64,000 nucleotides of DNA from WHSW01 sp963777775 (lineage in GTDB: Bacteria; Actinomycetota; Thermoleophilia; Solirubrobacterales; 70-9), in NCBI GenBank assembly GCA_963777775.1, contig CAVZRL010000009.1:1240001-1304000 (forward strand), read 5' to 3'. Shown piece after piece: positions 16,912 to 25,701 of this stretch. Within the stretch, counting starts at the first letter, position 1, and each line of letters begins with the position of its first letter. Made by a program: the position numbers and the translations under genes. Below the pieces are notes generated by a model. That model was given only the letters and a program-made list of their open reading frames with translations. It searched no databases and was not told the DNA's origin.

Positions 16912-16917
16912 TAGCCT
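16912..16917 (+). promoter_or_regulatory. -10 box TAGCCT, leaderless-type promoter of glpX
   Basis: TAGCCT ends 6 nt before the GTG at 16924. Confidence 0.55.
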
Positions 16918-16923
16918 GGGCGC

Positions 16924-17937
16924 GTGGGAGTGATCTCGCACGACCAGCGCTCGGGCGCCAAGCCCGATCGCAACCTGGCCTTGGAGCTGGTCCGGGTCAC
17001 CGAGGCGGCGGCGCTCGCCGCAGCGCGCTGGGTCGGGCGGGGCGAGAAGGAATCGGCCGACGGCGCCGCCGTCGACGCGATGCGTCTGCTGCTCGACACC
17101 GTGCCAATGGACGGCCTGGTGGTGATCGGCGAGGGCGAGAAGGACGAGGCGCCGATGCTTTTCAACGGCGAGTCGATCGGCGACGGCAGCCCGCCCCAGG
17201 TCGACATCGCGGTCGACCCGCTCGAGGGCACGACGCTGACCGCCCGCGGCATGCCCTCGGCGCTGGCGGTGATCGCGCTCTCAGAGCGCGGGACGATGTT
17301 CGACCCGGGCCCGTGCGTCTACATGGAGAAGATCGCCGGCGGGCCCGAGGTCGCCGACGTGCTCAGCCTCGACGACCCGCTGCCCGACGTGATCGCGAGG
17401 GTTGCCGAGCGCAAGGGAAAGCCGGTCGGCGACGTGACGATCATCATCCTCGACCGCCCTCGCCACGAGCAGGGCGTGGCTGCGATCCGCGAGGCTGGGG
17501 CGAGGATCCGGTTCATCTCCGACGGTGACGTTTCGGCGGCGCTGTTCGCGGTCACCGGCGAGGGCGGGGTCGATCTCCTGTGGGGGGTCGGAGGAACGCC
17601 GGAGGGCGTGATCTCCGCGGCGGCGATCAAGTGCCTCGGCGGCCAGCTGCTGGCGAAGCTCTGGCCCCGCGACGACGACGAGCGCCAGGCCGCGCTCGAC
17701 GCCGGCTACGACCTCGAGCGAACCCTCGACGTCGACGCGCTGGTCGCCGGCGAGGACGTCTTCTTCGCCGCCACCGGGGTCACCGACGGCGACCTGCTGC
17801 AGGGGGTGCGCTACCGGGGCGGCACGGCGTCGACCGAGTCGCTGGTGATGCGATCGAGATCGGGGACGGTGCGCACGGTCAGCGCTCGCCACGACCAGGC
17901 CAAGCTGCGCGAGGTGACCGGGGGTCTCTACGACTGA
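16924..17937 (+). CDS. glpX: class II fructose-1,6-bisphosphatase
   Basis: Gluconeogenic enzyme hydrolysing fructose 1,6-bisphosphate; 337 aa, the normal GlpX length. The metal and phosphate motifs are GEGEKDEAPM (69-78) and DPLEGTTL (98-105), and the late GGTPEGVISAAAIKCLGG block is conserved. GTG start directly after a TAGCCT box. In actinobacteria GlpX is usually the only FBPase and is needed for growth on lipids, fitting the fatty-acid oxidation genes downstream. Confidence 0.95.
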   Translation: MGVISHDQRSGAKPDRNLALELVRVTEAAALAAARWVGRGEKESADGAAVDAMRLLLDTVPMDGLVVIGEGEKDEAPMLFNGESIGDGSPPQVDIAVDPLEGTTLTARGMPSALAVIALSERGTMFDPGPCVYMEKIAGGPEVADVLSLDDPLPDVIARVAERKGKPVGDVTIIILDRPRHEQGVAAIREAGARIRFISDGDVSAALFAVTGEGGVDLLWGVGGTPEGVISAAAIKCLGGQLLAKLWPRDDDERQAALDAGYDLERTLDVDALVAGEDVFFAATGVTDGDLLQGVRYRGGTASTESLVMRSRSGTVRTVSARHDQAKLREVTGGLYD

Positions 17938-17962
17938 GCCGCGGGCCCGCGCTCGGCCGGGG

Positions 17963-18832
17963 CTAGCCCTGCGCCTCGAGCTCCTCGGCGAACGTCCGCG
18001 CCCGCTCCTCCTCGACGCTGCCGGTGTCGTGCAGCTCGTAGCGCAGTGCGTTGATCACCGCTCCGGCCAGCAGCCCCAGCGCCACTAGGTAGAACCAGAT
18101 CAGTGCGACGAGGATGAACCCGAGCGCCCCGCCGAGTTGGTCGACGTTGGACTGCGTCAGGTAGACCGGGAACGCGGCGTTCCCGACCGCGGTCGTCAGG
18201 GTCACGAACAACGCTCCCGGCCACACCCCCGGCCACGGCACGTGGCCCTTGGGAACGAAGTAGTAGATCAGCGAGCAGACGCCGAAGGTGATCGTCATCG
18301 CCGCCAGCAGGACCACGAAGGCGCGCAGCTCTCCCACCTGGTCGAGCCCGAACGGCAGGTCTTCGGCGCTCGACGCGAGCACCCCCTCGGCGACCGGGAT
18401 CACGACGCTGGCGGCGAGGAACAGGATCACGACGACGAGCATCACTAGCGCGAACCGCTTCTGCTCGACCCAGCCCCGGCACTCGACGTGATAGATGCGA
18501 CAGAAGGCGGTGTCCATCGCGCCCCAGAAGGAGGCGCCGATCCAGATCGCGCCGAGCGCGGCGACGACCCCGATCGTGGTCGAGCTGGCGCGAATCCGGT
18601 CGACGACGCTCGTCAGCGAGCTCTGCTCGGCGGCCGGGAAGACGCTCTGGAGGTCGCGGATCACGCTCTCGCGGATCTCAGCGTTGTCGATCACCTGGCC
18701 GAAGATGAAGAGGACGAGCAGGGCGAACGGAAACAGCGCCAGGGCCAGGTTGTAGGCGACCATCGCCGCCATGCCGGTGATGTTCTCGCGGTAGGCGCGC
18801 TCCCAAAAGACCCGGAGGTACCGGGCGATCAC
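17963..18832 (-). CDS. YihY/BrkB-family inner-membrane protein
   Basis: 289-aa integral membrane protein with about six helices. The first section (ENITGMAAMVAYNLALALFPF) and the late HVPWPGVWPGALFVTLTTAVG are typical of the YihY/virulence factor BrkB family, once misnamed RNase BN. GTG start overlaps the TGA of the upstream gene (GTGA), so it is translated as a coupled pair with it. Function in the family is not settled. Confidence 0.85.
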   Translation of the reverse strand: MIARYLRVFWERAYRENITGMAAMVAYNLALALFPFALLVLFIFGQVIDNAEIRESVIRDLQSVFPAAEQSSLTSVVDRIRASSTTIGVVAALGAIWIGASFWGAMDTAFCRIYHVECRGWVEQKRFALVMLVVVILFLAASVVIPVAEGVLASSAEDLPFGLDQVGELRAFVVLLAAMTITFGVCSLIYYFVPKGHVPWPGVWPGALFVTLTTAVGNAAFPVYLTQSNVDQLGGALGFILVALIWFYLVALGLLAGAVINALRYELHDTGSVEEERARTFAEELEAQG

Positions 18833-19227
18833 CGCCGCTCGACGGAGTCCCGGACGGCCTCCATCGCCCGGCTCGCAAGTCGCACGCCGATCGTCGCCGC
18901 CTCGGCCGCCGCGGCAACACCCGCCCAGGCGAGGTCCTCGAGCCCGCCGCCTTCGCGATCCGGCTCGGCCTCGGCATCGGGCGCGCTCTCGCTGTCTGGC
19001 TCGCGCTCGGGAGCCTCCGCGCGTGGCGGCTCGACCGCCGGCTCGGGCTCGACCGGCGGCTCGGCCTCAGGCTCGGCCGGCCGCTCGATGCCGCCTTCGG
19101 CTTGGCGCCGCGAGGCGCTGTCGCGCCGCGGACTCCGGGTCCCGGGCCGCGACCGAGGCAGGTTTCCAAACACGCTTCCCTGCTCGGGGTCGATCCCGGC
19201 CTGGTCGCTCTCGCCCATCCGCCACAT
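18829..19227 (-). CDS. hypothetical Pro/Glu-rich protein upstream of YihY gene
   Basis: 132 aa from the ATG at 19227; a second ATG at 19218 is equally possible. The middle is low-complexity with repeated Pro-Glu-Ala (EPEAEPPVEPEPAVEPP), probably disordered. The last 35 residues (GLEDLAWAGVAAAAEAATIGVRLASRAMEAVRDSVERR in part) may form an amphipathic helix. It overlaps the YihY-family gene by 4 nt, so a role with that membrane protein is likely. No family recognised. Confidence 0.5.
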   Translation of the reverse strand: MWRMGESDQAGIDPEQGSVFGNLPRSRPGTRSPRRDSASRRQAEGGIERPAEPEAEPPVEPEPAVEPPRAEAPEREPDSESAPDAEAEPDREGGGLEDLAWAGVAAAAEAATIGVRLASRAMEAVRDSVERR

Positions 19228-19359
19228 TCCAGCGCGATCGGCGGACGGGCGCGTTGCGGGCGACGTAACACCGGCGCCGTGTTGGTGTTCGGGATTCGCG
19301 GGTCGGGTTTCCAGGGCTTCGCCCGGACCGCAAATCCCCCGCAAATAACGAACCAAACC

Positions 19360-19388
19360 TTGACTTCAGAAAATATAGTGACTACGAT
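19360..19388 (+). promoter_or_regulatory. sigma-70-type promoter of the principal sigma factor gene
   Basis: TTGACT (19360-19365), a 17-nt spacer, and TACGAT (19383-19388) sit in an unusually AT-rich patch. A start near 19395 gives a leader of about 154 nt before the ATG at 19549. This is the clearest two-box promoter in the window. The rest of the 321-nt gap 19228-19548 holds nothing else I can identify. Confidence 0.75.
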
Positions 19389-19548
19389 TTGAACACGTGC
19401 ATGAGCTTCGCGTCGGGCGAGCACGGGACTTGTCGGCGGGGTCGCGGGCGCTCGGTCGTCGGCGGAGCGACCCGGGATTCGCTGAGAGCTCCCCAAACCC
19501 GCCCTCCGGCCCGATAGGACCAAGACAGGAAGGAAACGGACCCAACCG

Positions 19549-20652
19549 ATGCTGATCACTGAGCTTCAGGAGCTCGAGGAAGTCAAGAACCTCGTCACCA
19601 AGGGCCAGTCGGAAGGCGTGGTCGCCTACGGCGAGGTCGCGCAGGCCCTCGCTGAGGTCGACGTCGACGAGTCCGACATCGAGGAGCTCTACACCTACCT
19701 CGAGGGCCAGGGCGTCGAGATGGTCGACGACGTGGACCCGGCCCAGAAGTCCTCTCCCGAGAGCGAGCGGGCGGAGCCGAAGCGGGGCAAGCGCCGTCAG
19801 AAGACCGCGCTCGACCTGAAGCCGGACATGACCACCGACTCGCTTCAGCTCTTCCTCAAGGACATCGGCAAGGTCAGGCTGCTGACCGCCCAGGAGGAAG
19901 TCGACCTGGCGAAGCGGATCGAGCGCGGCGACCTCGACGCGAAGCAGAAGATGGTCGAGTCCAACCTGCGGCTGGTCGTCTCGATCGCGAAGAACTACCG
20001 CAACCAGGGCCTGCCGTTCCTCGACTTGATCCAGGAGGGCACGCTGGGCCTGGTCCGCGCGGCCGAGAAGTTCGACTACCGCAAGGGGTTCAAGTTCTCC
20101 ACCTACGCGACGTGGTGGATTCGCCAGGCGATCGCGCGCGCCCTCGCCGACAAGGCGCGCACGATCCGGATCCCGGTCCACGTGGTCGAGAAGCTGAACA
20201 AGATCGGCCGCGCGGAGCGCAAGCTCGTCACCGAGCTCGGCCGCGAGCCGACCCCCGACGAGATCGCCGAGGTGACCGGAATCGATCCCGAGGAGGTCGA
20301 TCAGATCAAGCGCTCCGCCCAGGCCCCGGTCTCGCTCGAGAAGCCGGTCGGCGACGAGGAGGAGTCGGAGTTCGGGCAGTTCATCGCCGACGAGAAGGCC
20401 GAGTCGCCATTCGAGCGCGCCGCCGACCTGCTGACCAAGGAGGCGCTGCGCGAGGCGCTCGAGAATCTCTCCTACCGTGAGCGGCGGGTGCTCGAGCTCC
20501 GCTACGGGCTCGGCGGCGAGCACCCCCGCACCCTCGACGAGGTCGGCCGCACGTTCAACGTCACTCGTGAGCGGATCCGCCAGATCGAGAACCAGTCGCT
20601 GAAGAAGCTGCAGTCCCTCGCAGAGGCTCAGAAGCTCCGGGAAGTCGCCTGA
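19549..20652 (+). CDS. rpoD: principal RNA polymerase sigma factor
   Basis: Primary sigma factor (SigA/RpoD), 367 aa. Region 1.1-like N-terminus (ELEEVKNLVTKGQSEGVVAYGEV), a short charged linker, region 1.2 (DSLQLFLKDIGKVRLLTAQEE), region 2 (SNLRLVVSIAKNYRNQGLPFL, then KFSTYATWWIRQAI for -10 melting), region 3 (IPVHVVEKLNKI) and region 4 with the helix-turn-helix (ERIRQIENQSLKKL). The AGGAAGGA element sits 14 nt before the ATG, rather far. Unlike mycobacterial SigA it has no long acidic N-terminal insertion. It would recognise the TTGACN/TANNNT promoters seen here. Confidence 0.96.
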   Translation: MLITELQELEEVKNLVTKGQSEGVVAYGEVAQALAEVDVDESDIEELYTYLEGQGVEMVDDVDPAQKSSPESERAEPKRGKRRQKTALDLKPDMTTDSLQLFLKDIGKVRLLTAQEEVDLAKRIERGDLDAKQKMVESNLRLVVSIAKNYRNQGLPFLDLIQEGTLGLVRAAEKFDYRKGFKFSTYATWWIRQAIARALADKARTIRIPVHVVEKLNKIGRAERKLVTELGREPTPDEIAEVTGIDPEEVDQIKRSAQAPVSLEKPVGDEEESEFGQFIADEKAESPFERAADLLTKEALREALENLSYRERRVLELRYGLGGEHPRTLDEVGRTFNVTRERIRQIENQSLKKLQSLAEAQKLREVA

Positions 20653-20695
20653 GCGGCCGATAGCCGGCGCCTGGCTTTCGTCATCGGTCGCTCGC

Positions 20696-22333
20696 GTGCA
20701 GAGCACGCTTCGTTCCCTGCTTCCTCGCCAGGCTTGGCTCTCGCCACTCAGAGCGGCCGCGGTTCTCGCGTGCCTCTGTGCGATTGGCCTTGCGGCGAAC
20801 CCGGGTGCCGATGCACAGGCGCCGGCGCGCCCGAACTTCATCATCGTGATGAGCGACGACCAGGGCCCGGGGATGATGCGGGCGCTGCCGGCCGTCGCGA
20901 GGCTGATCGGCGGCCGCGGAGCGGAGTTCGAGAACGCGATCGCCAGCTTTCCGCTCTGCTGTCCGGCGCGCGCCACGCTGCTCACCGGCCAATACGCCCA
21001 CAACCACGGCGCCAAGGGCAACAACCCCGGCAGCGGCGGCGGCTACTCGGCCCTGCGCGATCCCGAGCGCAACCTTGCGGCCTGGCTGCAGGCGGGCGGA
21101 TACGACACGGCGTTCGCCGGCAAGTGGTTGAACGGTCTGCGCACCCCCCGCCTCGCGCCTCCCGGCTGGGACGAGTGGTGGAGCCTGGTCGGCGCCGGCG
21201 GCGAGGGCCTGTCCTCGTTCTATGACTACGACGTCTTCGAGCAGGGCGCCGAACCACGCCACTTCGGCACCCGCGTGGCCGACTACCAGACCGACGCCTT
21301 GACCCGCGAGTATGCGCTCCCGTTCGTCGCCGAGCACGCGATCGATCCAGACCCCTTCTTCCTTTGGCTCGCCTATCACCCACCGCACAACGGCCTCGGG
21401 CGCGCCGACGCCGCCGGCAGGCGCTGCTCGACCGGGCCACCCGGGTCGCGGGAGGGCGAGCAGAGCGCGATCCCCGCACCGCGCCATGCCCGTCGCTACT
21501 CGCGCGCCCGGGCGCCGCGCCCGCCGTCGTTCGACGAGGCCGACGTCACCGACAAGCCGGCGCTCGTCCGCCGGCGACCGCGGCTCGACCGCGCCGACCT
21601 CGAGCGGATCGAGCGCGACTACCGGTGTGGCCTGGCTGCGCTGCTGGCGCTCGACCAAGCGGTCGAGGCGATCGTCTCCGAGCTGCGCGAGACAGGCCAG
21701 CTCGAGCGCACGGTGCTCGTCTTCACCGCCGACCATGGCGTGCTCGCCGGCGAGCACCGGATCCCGCGCGGCAAGAACCAGCCCTACGAGGAGGCGATCG
21801 GGGTGCCGCTGATGATCAGCGGCCCGGGAGTCGCCCGGGGCCGAAGGGTGGCGGCGCCGGTCGCGAACGCCGACCTCGCACCGACGATCCTCGAGCTCGC
21901 CGGGGCGAGCCCGCCCGCCGAGCTGGCACGCCCGATCGACGGCCGCGCGCTGGTGCCGCAACTCGCCGGAACGGTTGGCGGCCGCGACCGGGCGATCCTG
22001 ATCGAGGGCCGCGACAACACCGTCCGGACGCGGCACGGCTTCAAGGTCCGTTCCTACGTCGGCGTTCGCACGAGCCGCTACTCCTACGTCGAGTACCGGC
22101 GCGCCGGCTTCGACTCCCGCGCCGACGGGATTGCCGCTGCGATCGGGGCCGGCCGGACGACAGAGCGCGAGCTCTACGACCTGCGCCGCGATCCCCATCA
22201 GCTCGCCAACCGCGACCGCGACCCGCGCTACGCCGCCGCCCGCGCGGCGCTCGCCGGCCTGCTCGCGCGGCTCGAGCGGTGCTCGGGCCCCGAATGCGTG
22301 GTCGCAAAACGGGTGCCCCGTCCGTCGCGCTGA
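20696..22333 (+). CDS. exported sulfatase (arylsulfatase / N-acetylglucosamine-6-sulfatase-like), copy 1
   Basis: 545-aa alkaline-phosphatase-fold sulfatase with a signal peptide (~1-41, ending near ADAQA). FIIVMSDDQGPG binds the metal, and CCPAR (88-92) is the CxPxR sequence whose Cys is converted to formylglycine. Downstream AGKWLNGL, DPDPFFLWLAYHPPH and FTADHGVLAGEHRI supply further metal and sulfate ligands. No formylglycine-generating enzyme gene is in the window. It is paralogous to the next gene. Substrate unknown; sulfated polysaccharide or aryl sulfate is the family range. GTG start. Confidence 0.88.
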   Translation: MQSTLRSLLPRQAWLSPLRAAAVLACLCAIGLAANPGADAQAPARPNFIIVMSDDQGPGMMRALPAVARLIGGRGAEFENAIASFPLCCPARATLLTGQYAHNHGAKGNNPGSGGGYSALRDPERNLAAWLQAGGYDTAFAGKWLNGLRTPRLAPPGWDEWWSLVGAGGEGLSSFYDYDVFEQGAEPRHFGTRVADYQTDALTREYALPFVAEHAIDPDPFFLWLAYHPPHNGLGRADAAGRRCSTGPPGSREGEQSAIPAPRHARRYSRARAPRPPSFDEADVTDKPALVRRRPRLDRADLERIERDYRCGLAALLALDQAVEAIVSELRETGQLERTVLVFTADHGVLAGEHRIPRGKNQPYEEAIGVPLMISGPGVARGRRVAAPVANADLAPTILELAGASPPAELARPIDGRALVPQLAGTVGGRDRAILIEGRDNTVRTRHGFKVRSYVGVRTSRYSYVEYRRAGFDSRADGIAAAIGAGRTTERELYDLRRDPHQLANRDRDPRYAAARAALAGLLARLERCSGPECVVAKRVPRPSR

Positions 22334-22357
22334 GCGGGCGCCGCGCTACCTTCGAGC

Positions 22358-22377
22358 GCCCTGCCTGTTGGCAGGGC
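22358..22377 (+). promoter_or_regulatory. 8-bp hairpin covering the ribosome-binding region of sulfatase 2
   Basis: GCCCTGCC (22358-22365), loop TGTT, GGCAGGGC (22370-22377). The right arm carries the only purine-rich Shine-Dalgarno candidate (GGCAGGG) and ends 2 nt before the ATG at 22380. It could throttle translation of the second sulfatase or act as a weak terminator of the first. Confidence 0.5.
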
Positions 22378-22379
22378 AG

Positions 22380-23978
22380 ATGAGCACGACCCGCCGCATA
22401 CGACTCGCCCTGGCGCCCGCGGCCGCCGCCGTAATTGCGCTCGGCGCTGCCGGAGGCGCGCCGGTGCCCGCCGCCGGCCCGCCCGCGCACCCGAACGTGG
22501 TCCTGATCACCACCGACGACCAGACCGCGCAGTCGCTGGAGGTGATGAAGCGGACCCGCGCCCTGCTCGGCGAGCGCGGCGCGAGCTTCGAGCGCTACTT
22601 CGCCTCCTATCCGCTCTGCTGTCCGGCGCGCACGACCTGGATCAGCGGCCAGTATTCCCACAACCACGGCGTGATCGACAACCGTCCCGACAGCGGCGGC
22701 GGCTACGAGCACCTGCGCGATCCCGCGCGCGTGCTGCCGGCCTGGCTCGACGGCGCCGGCTACGACACCGCGCTGGCCGGCAAGTGGATCCACAATTACG
22801 AGCCGCTTACCCCGCCGCCGGGGTGGGACCGATGGTGGGGGCTGGTGCCGGCCACGGCCACCGCGTACTACGACTACTCGGTCGCCGACTCCGATGGCGG
22901 GCTCGACTCCTACGGCAGCGACGAGTCCGACTACCAGACCGACGCCCTGACCCGCGAGTACGCGGTCCCGTTCATCGCCGCCCACGCGGCCGATCCCGAT
23001 CCCTTCTTCCTCCATCTCTCCTACACCGCTCCGCACTGGGGCTCGGGCCGTGCCGACCGCGCGGGCCGCCGCTGCGCGAGCCCGAAGCCGTTCTCGTTCG
23101 AGACCGCGCGCGCCAAGCCGGCCCTCCGTCACGCCGACCGCTTTCGCGCCCGCGAGCTGCCGCGGCCACCCTCCTTCGACGAGCCCGAGCTCGCCGACAA
23201 GCCGGCGATCATTCGCAAGGGCAAGCCGATCCGTCGCCCGGAGCGCCGCGAGATCGCCCGCCGCTACCGCTGCGAGCTCGCCAGCCTGCTCGCCGTCGAC
23301 GAAGGCGTCGCGGCGATCGACCGGGCGCTCTCCGTCGCCGGCCTGGCGGACAGCACCTACGTCATCTTCACCTCCGACAACGGCTACATGCACGGCGAGC
23401 ACCGAATCCGGTTCGGCAAGCTGCAGCCCTATGAGGAGGCGATCCGGGTGCCGCTGCTGATCCGCGGCCCCGGGGTGCCGGCCGGCACGGTGATCGGCGA
23501 CCCGGTCGCCGACGTCGACCTGGCGCCGACGATCGCCGAGCTGACCGCGACCGCCCAGCCACCCGGGCTGGAACGACCCCAGGACGGGCGCTCGCTGACC
23601 GCGTACCTGGGCGGTGAGCGCGATCGGCGGCGGGCGATCCTGATCGAGGCGAAGCGACCAGCGCGCCCCGCCCCGAGCGGCGCGGTCGCGCGCTCGTTCA
23701 TCGGCGTGCGCACTCGCCGCTACGCCTACGTAGAGCGCTACGAGTTGCGCACGGCGACGGTCGAAGAAGGCCTCGACGCTGCGCTCGGCGCCGGCGAGCT
23801 GGTCGATCGTGAGCTCTACGACCTGCGCCGCGACCCGTATCAGCTCGAGAGCCGCCACGCCTCGGGTCGCTACACCGCGACCCAGGTGGCGCTGGCGGCG
23901 GCGCTCGCTCGGCTGCGCGCCTGCGCCGGCCCCGACTGCCTGCTCGAGGTGGCGGTGCCGGCCCCCGGGCGGCGCTGA
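22380..23978 (+). CDS. exported sulfatase, copy 2
   Basis: 532-aa sulfatase with a signal peptide (~1-32). It shares the layout of the preceding gene: NVVLITTDDQTA, CCPAR (80-84) as the formylglycine site, AGKWIHNYEPL, DPDPFFLHLSYTAPH and FTSDNGYMHGEHRI. Both copies end with the same C-terminal pattern (RELYDLRRDP.QL), so this is an old tandem duplication with clear divergence. A longer upstream frame exists but lies within copy 1. Shared transcription from copy 1 is likely, with the hairpin between as a possible control point. Confidence 0.9.
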   Translation: MSTTRRIRLALAPAAAAVIALGAAGGAPVPAAGPPAHPNVVLITTDDQTAQSLEVMKRTRALLGERGASFERYFASYPLCCPARTTWISGQYSHNHGVIDNRPDSGGGYEHLRDPARVLPAWLDGAGYDTALAGKWIHNYEPLTPPPGWDRWWGLVPATATAYYDYSVADSDGGLDSYGSDESDYQTDALTREYAVPFIAAHAADPDPFFLHLSYTAPHWGSGRADRAGRRCASPKPFSFETARAKPALRHADRFRARELPRPPSFDEPELADKPAIIRKGKPIRRPERREIARRYRCELASLLAVDEGVAAIDRALSVAGLADSTYVIFTSDNGYMHGEHRIRFGKLQPYEEAIRVPLLIRGPGVPAGTVIGDPVADVDLAPTIAELTATAQPPGLERPQDGRSLTAYLGGERDRRRAILIEAKRPARPAPSGAVARSFIGVRTRRYAYVERYELRTATVEEGLDAALGAGELVDRELYDLRRDPYQLESRHASGRYTATQVALAAALARLRACAGPDCLLEVAVPAPGRR

Positions 23979-24017
23979 CGGCTCAAGCCGACGCCCGGCG
24001 CGCCGATACAGAGGCTG

Positions 24018-25169
24018 ATGTTCGACATCGACGCAGCGCTGCGCACCATGGTCGAGCAAGAGGGCTCGGACCTGCACATCAAGGTGCCCTCCCCGCCGCT
24101 CACCCGGGTCCACGGGGAGCTCGCGCCCCTGCCCGGGGCCGAGCCGCTCCGAGGCGAGGACACCGAGGCGGCGCTGCGCCAGATCCTCACCGACCCGCGC
24201 CTGCTCGAGGAGTTCGAGCGTGAGGGCGAGGTCGACTTCGCCTACTCGGTCGCGGGCCTGTCGCGGTTTCGCGTCAACGCGTTCCGCCAGCGCGGCAGCA
24301 TCTCGATCGCCTGTCGCGCGATCCCCTTCCAGGTTCGCTCGATCGAGGATCTCGGGCTGCCGCCGGCGATCCGCCGTCTCGCCGACGAACAGCGCGGGAT
24401 CGTGCTCCTGACCGGGACTACCGGCTCGGGCAAGTCGACGACGCTGGCGGCGATGGTGGACCACATCAACTCGACCCGGCCCCGGCACGTGATCACGCTC
24501 GAGGACCCGATCGAGTACCTGCACCGCGACAAGCGCTCGATCGTCAACCAGCGCGAGGTTGGCGCCGACACCGAGAGCTTCGCCCGCGCGATGCGCCGCG
24601 TCCTGCGCCAGGACCCCGATGTGATCCTGATCGGCGAGATGCGAGACGAGGAGACGGTGCGCACCGCGCTGGCCGCGGCGGAGACCGGCCATCTCGTGCT
24701 CTCGACGCTGCACACGCTGGACGCGACCGAGACCGTGAACCGGATCATCGACTTCTTCCCGCCCCACCTGCAGCACCAGGCGCGGGTGATGCTCGCCGCG
24801 ACCCTCCGCGGCGTGGTCGGCCAGCGGCTCGTGCTGCGCTCAGGAGGCAAGGGCCGGGTCGCCGTCTGCGAGGTGCTCGTCTCGACCGGCCGCGTGCAGG
24901 ACCTGATCCTCAACCCCCAGGAGACCGGGAGGCTGACCGAGGTAATCAGCGAAGGCGAGTACTACGGGATGCAGACCTTCGACCAGGCGCTGCTCGGGCA
25001 TGTGATGGAGGGGCGGATCGACGAGGCGACCGCGTTCGAGTACGCCTCCAGCCCGCATGACTTCAAGCTCATGCTCGCCGCCCGGGGTCAGCGGGCCTCG
25101 GGGATCGAGCAGGTGCTGGACGGCGACGAGCAGGGCGAGTCCGAGCCCAGCTTCCTCGCCTCCTCCTGA
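24018..25169 (+). CDS. pilT: PilT-type twitching-motility / secretion ATPase
   Basis: 383-aa hexameric ATPase of the GspE/PilT family. N-terminal PAS-like half starts MFDIDAALRTMVEQEGSDLHIK; Walker A is GTTGSGKST (133-141); the Asp box includes RHVITLEDPIEYLH; Walker B and His box follow as VILIGEMRDEETVRTAL and GHLVLSTLHT. This is the PilT (retraction) pattern rather than PilB. No pilus assembly gene lies nearby, so it is an isolated locus. An AGAGG element precedes the ATG. Confidence 0.9.
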   Translation: MFDIDAALRTMVEQEGSDLHIKVPSPPLTRVHGELAPLPGAEPLRGEDTEAALRQILTDPRLLEEFEREGEVDFAYSVAGLSRFRVNAFRQRGSISIACRAIPFQVRSIEDLGLPPAIRRLADEQRGIVLLTGTTGSGKSTTLAAMVDHINSTRPRHVITLEDPIEYLHRDKRSIVNQREVGADTESFARAMRRVLRQDPDVILIGEMRDEETVRTALAAAETGHLVLSTLHTLDATETVNRIIDFFPPHLQHQARVMLAATLRGVVGQRLVLRSGGKGRVAVCEVLVSTGRVQDLILNPQETGRLTEVISEGEYYGMQTFDQALLGHVMEGRIDEATAFEYASSPHDFKLMLAARGQRASGIEQVLDGDEQGESEPSFLASS

Positions 25170-25183
25170 GCCTCCGCCACTAC

Positions 25184-25212
25184 TTCAGTTCGTAAAGCTT
25201 TGGCGCTATACT
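25184..25212 (+). promoter_or_regulatory. candidate promoter and operator of the HxlR gene
   Basis: TATACT at 25207-25212 is a good -10; TTCAGT at 25184-25189 is a weak -35 with a 17-nt spacer. The perfect 8-bp palindrome AAAGCTTT (25194-25201) lies in the spacer and would be a natural autoregulatory site. Confidence 0.5.
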
Positions 25213-25272
25213 CGCCTCCGGCCGTCCGGAGCCAGAGGCGCTCGCCGCTATCGCTCCGGCGGAGGATCCGAG

Positions 25273-25632
25273 ATGACGGACCCCACCTGCCCAGTCTGCA
25301 GAACCGCCGAGATCATCTCCGGCAAGTGGACGCTGCTGCTGATCCGCGACCTCGCCGAGGGCAGCCGGCGCTTCTGTGAGCTCGAGCGTTCGCTCGAGGG
25401 AATCAGCCCGAGGACCCTGTCGCTGCGGCTGCGGGCGCTCGAGGACCACGGGATCGTCGAGCGGCACACTTTTCCGGAGGTGCCGCCGAGGGTCCAGTAC
25501 GCCCTCACCGACAAGGGGGCGGCGCTGGCGCCGCTGATCGAGGACATGCGCAACTACGGGCGCCGCTGGCTCTTCGACGGCAAGCCGTCGCCCGTGGAGC
25601 GGGCGAAGGCGCGCGCCGCCATCCCCGCCTGA
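25273..25632 (+). CDS. HxlR-family winged-helix transcriptional regulator
   Basis: 119-aa DNA-binding protein. CPVCRTAEIISGKWTLLLIRDL and FCELERSLEGISPRTLSLRLRALEDHGIVER form the HxlR winged helix. Two cysteines (Cys6, Cys9) near the N-terminus match the position at which some HxlR proteins sense thiol stress. GGAGG 7 nt before the ATG decides this start over longer frames. No divergent target gene is adjacent, so it may control itself and distant genes. Confidence 0.88.
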   Translation: MTDPTCPVCRTAEIISGKWTLLLIRDLAEGSRRFCELERSLEGISPRTLSLRLRALEDHGIVERHTFPEVPPRVQYALTDKGAALAPLIEDMRNYGRRWLFDGKPSPVERAKARAAIPA

Positions 25633-25640
25633 TTCGCGCC

Positions 25641-25679
25641 GAGCTCCTGCAACCCCGCTTGCAGTAGAGGAGCGAGCTC
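25641..25679 (+). terminator. stem-loop after the HxlR gene
   Basis: Inner stem CTGCAA (25647-25652) / TTGCAG (25659-25664), enclosed by GAGCTC at 25641 and at 25674. It ends 22 nt before the next start, so it may be a terminator or a leader structure. Confidence 0.45.
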
Positions 25680-25701
25680 GAGCCGGGCGAAGACCCGGCG
25701 C

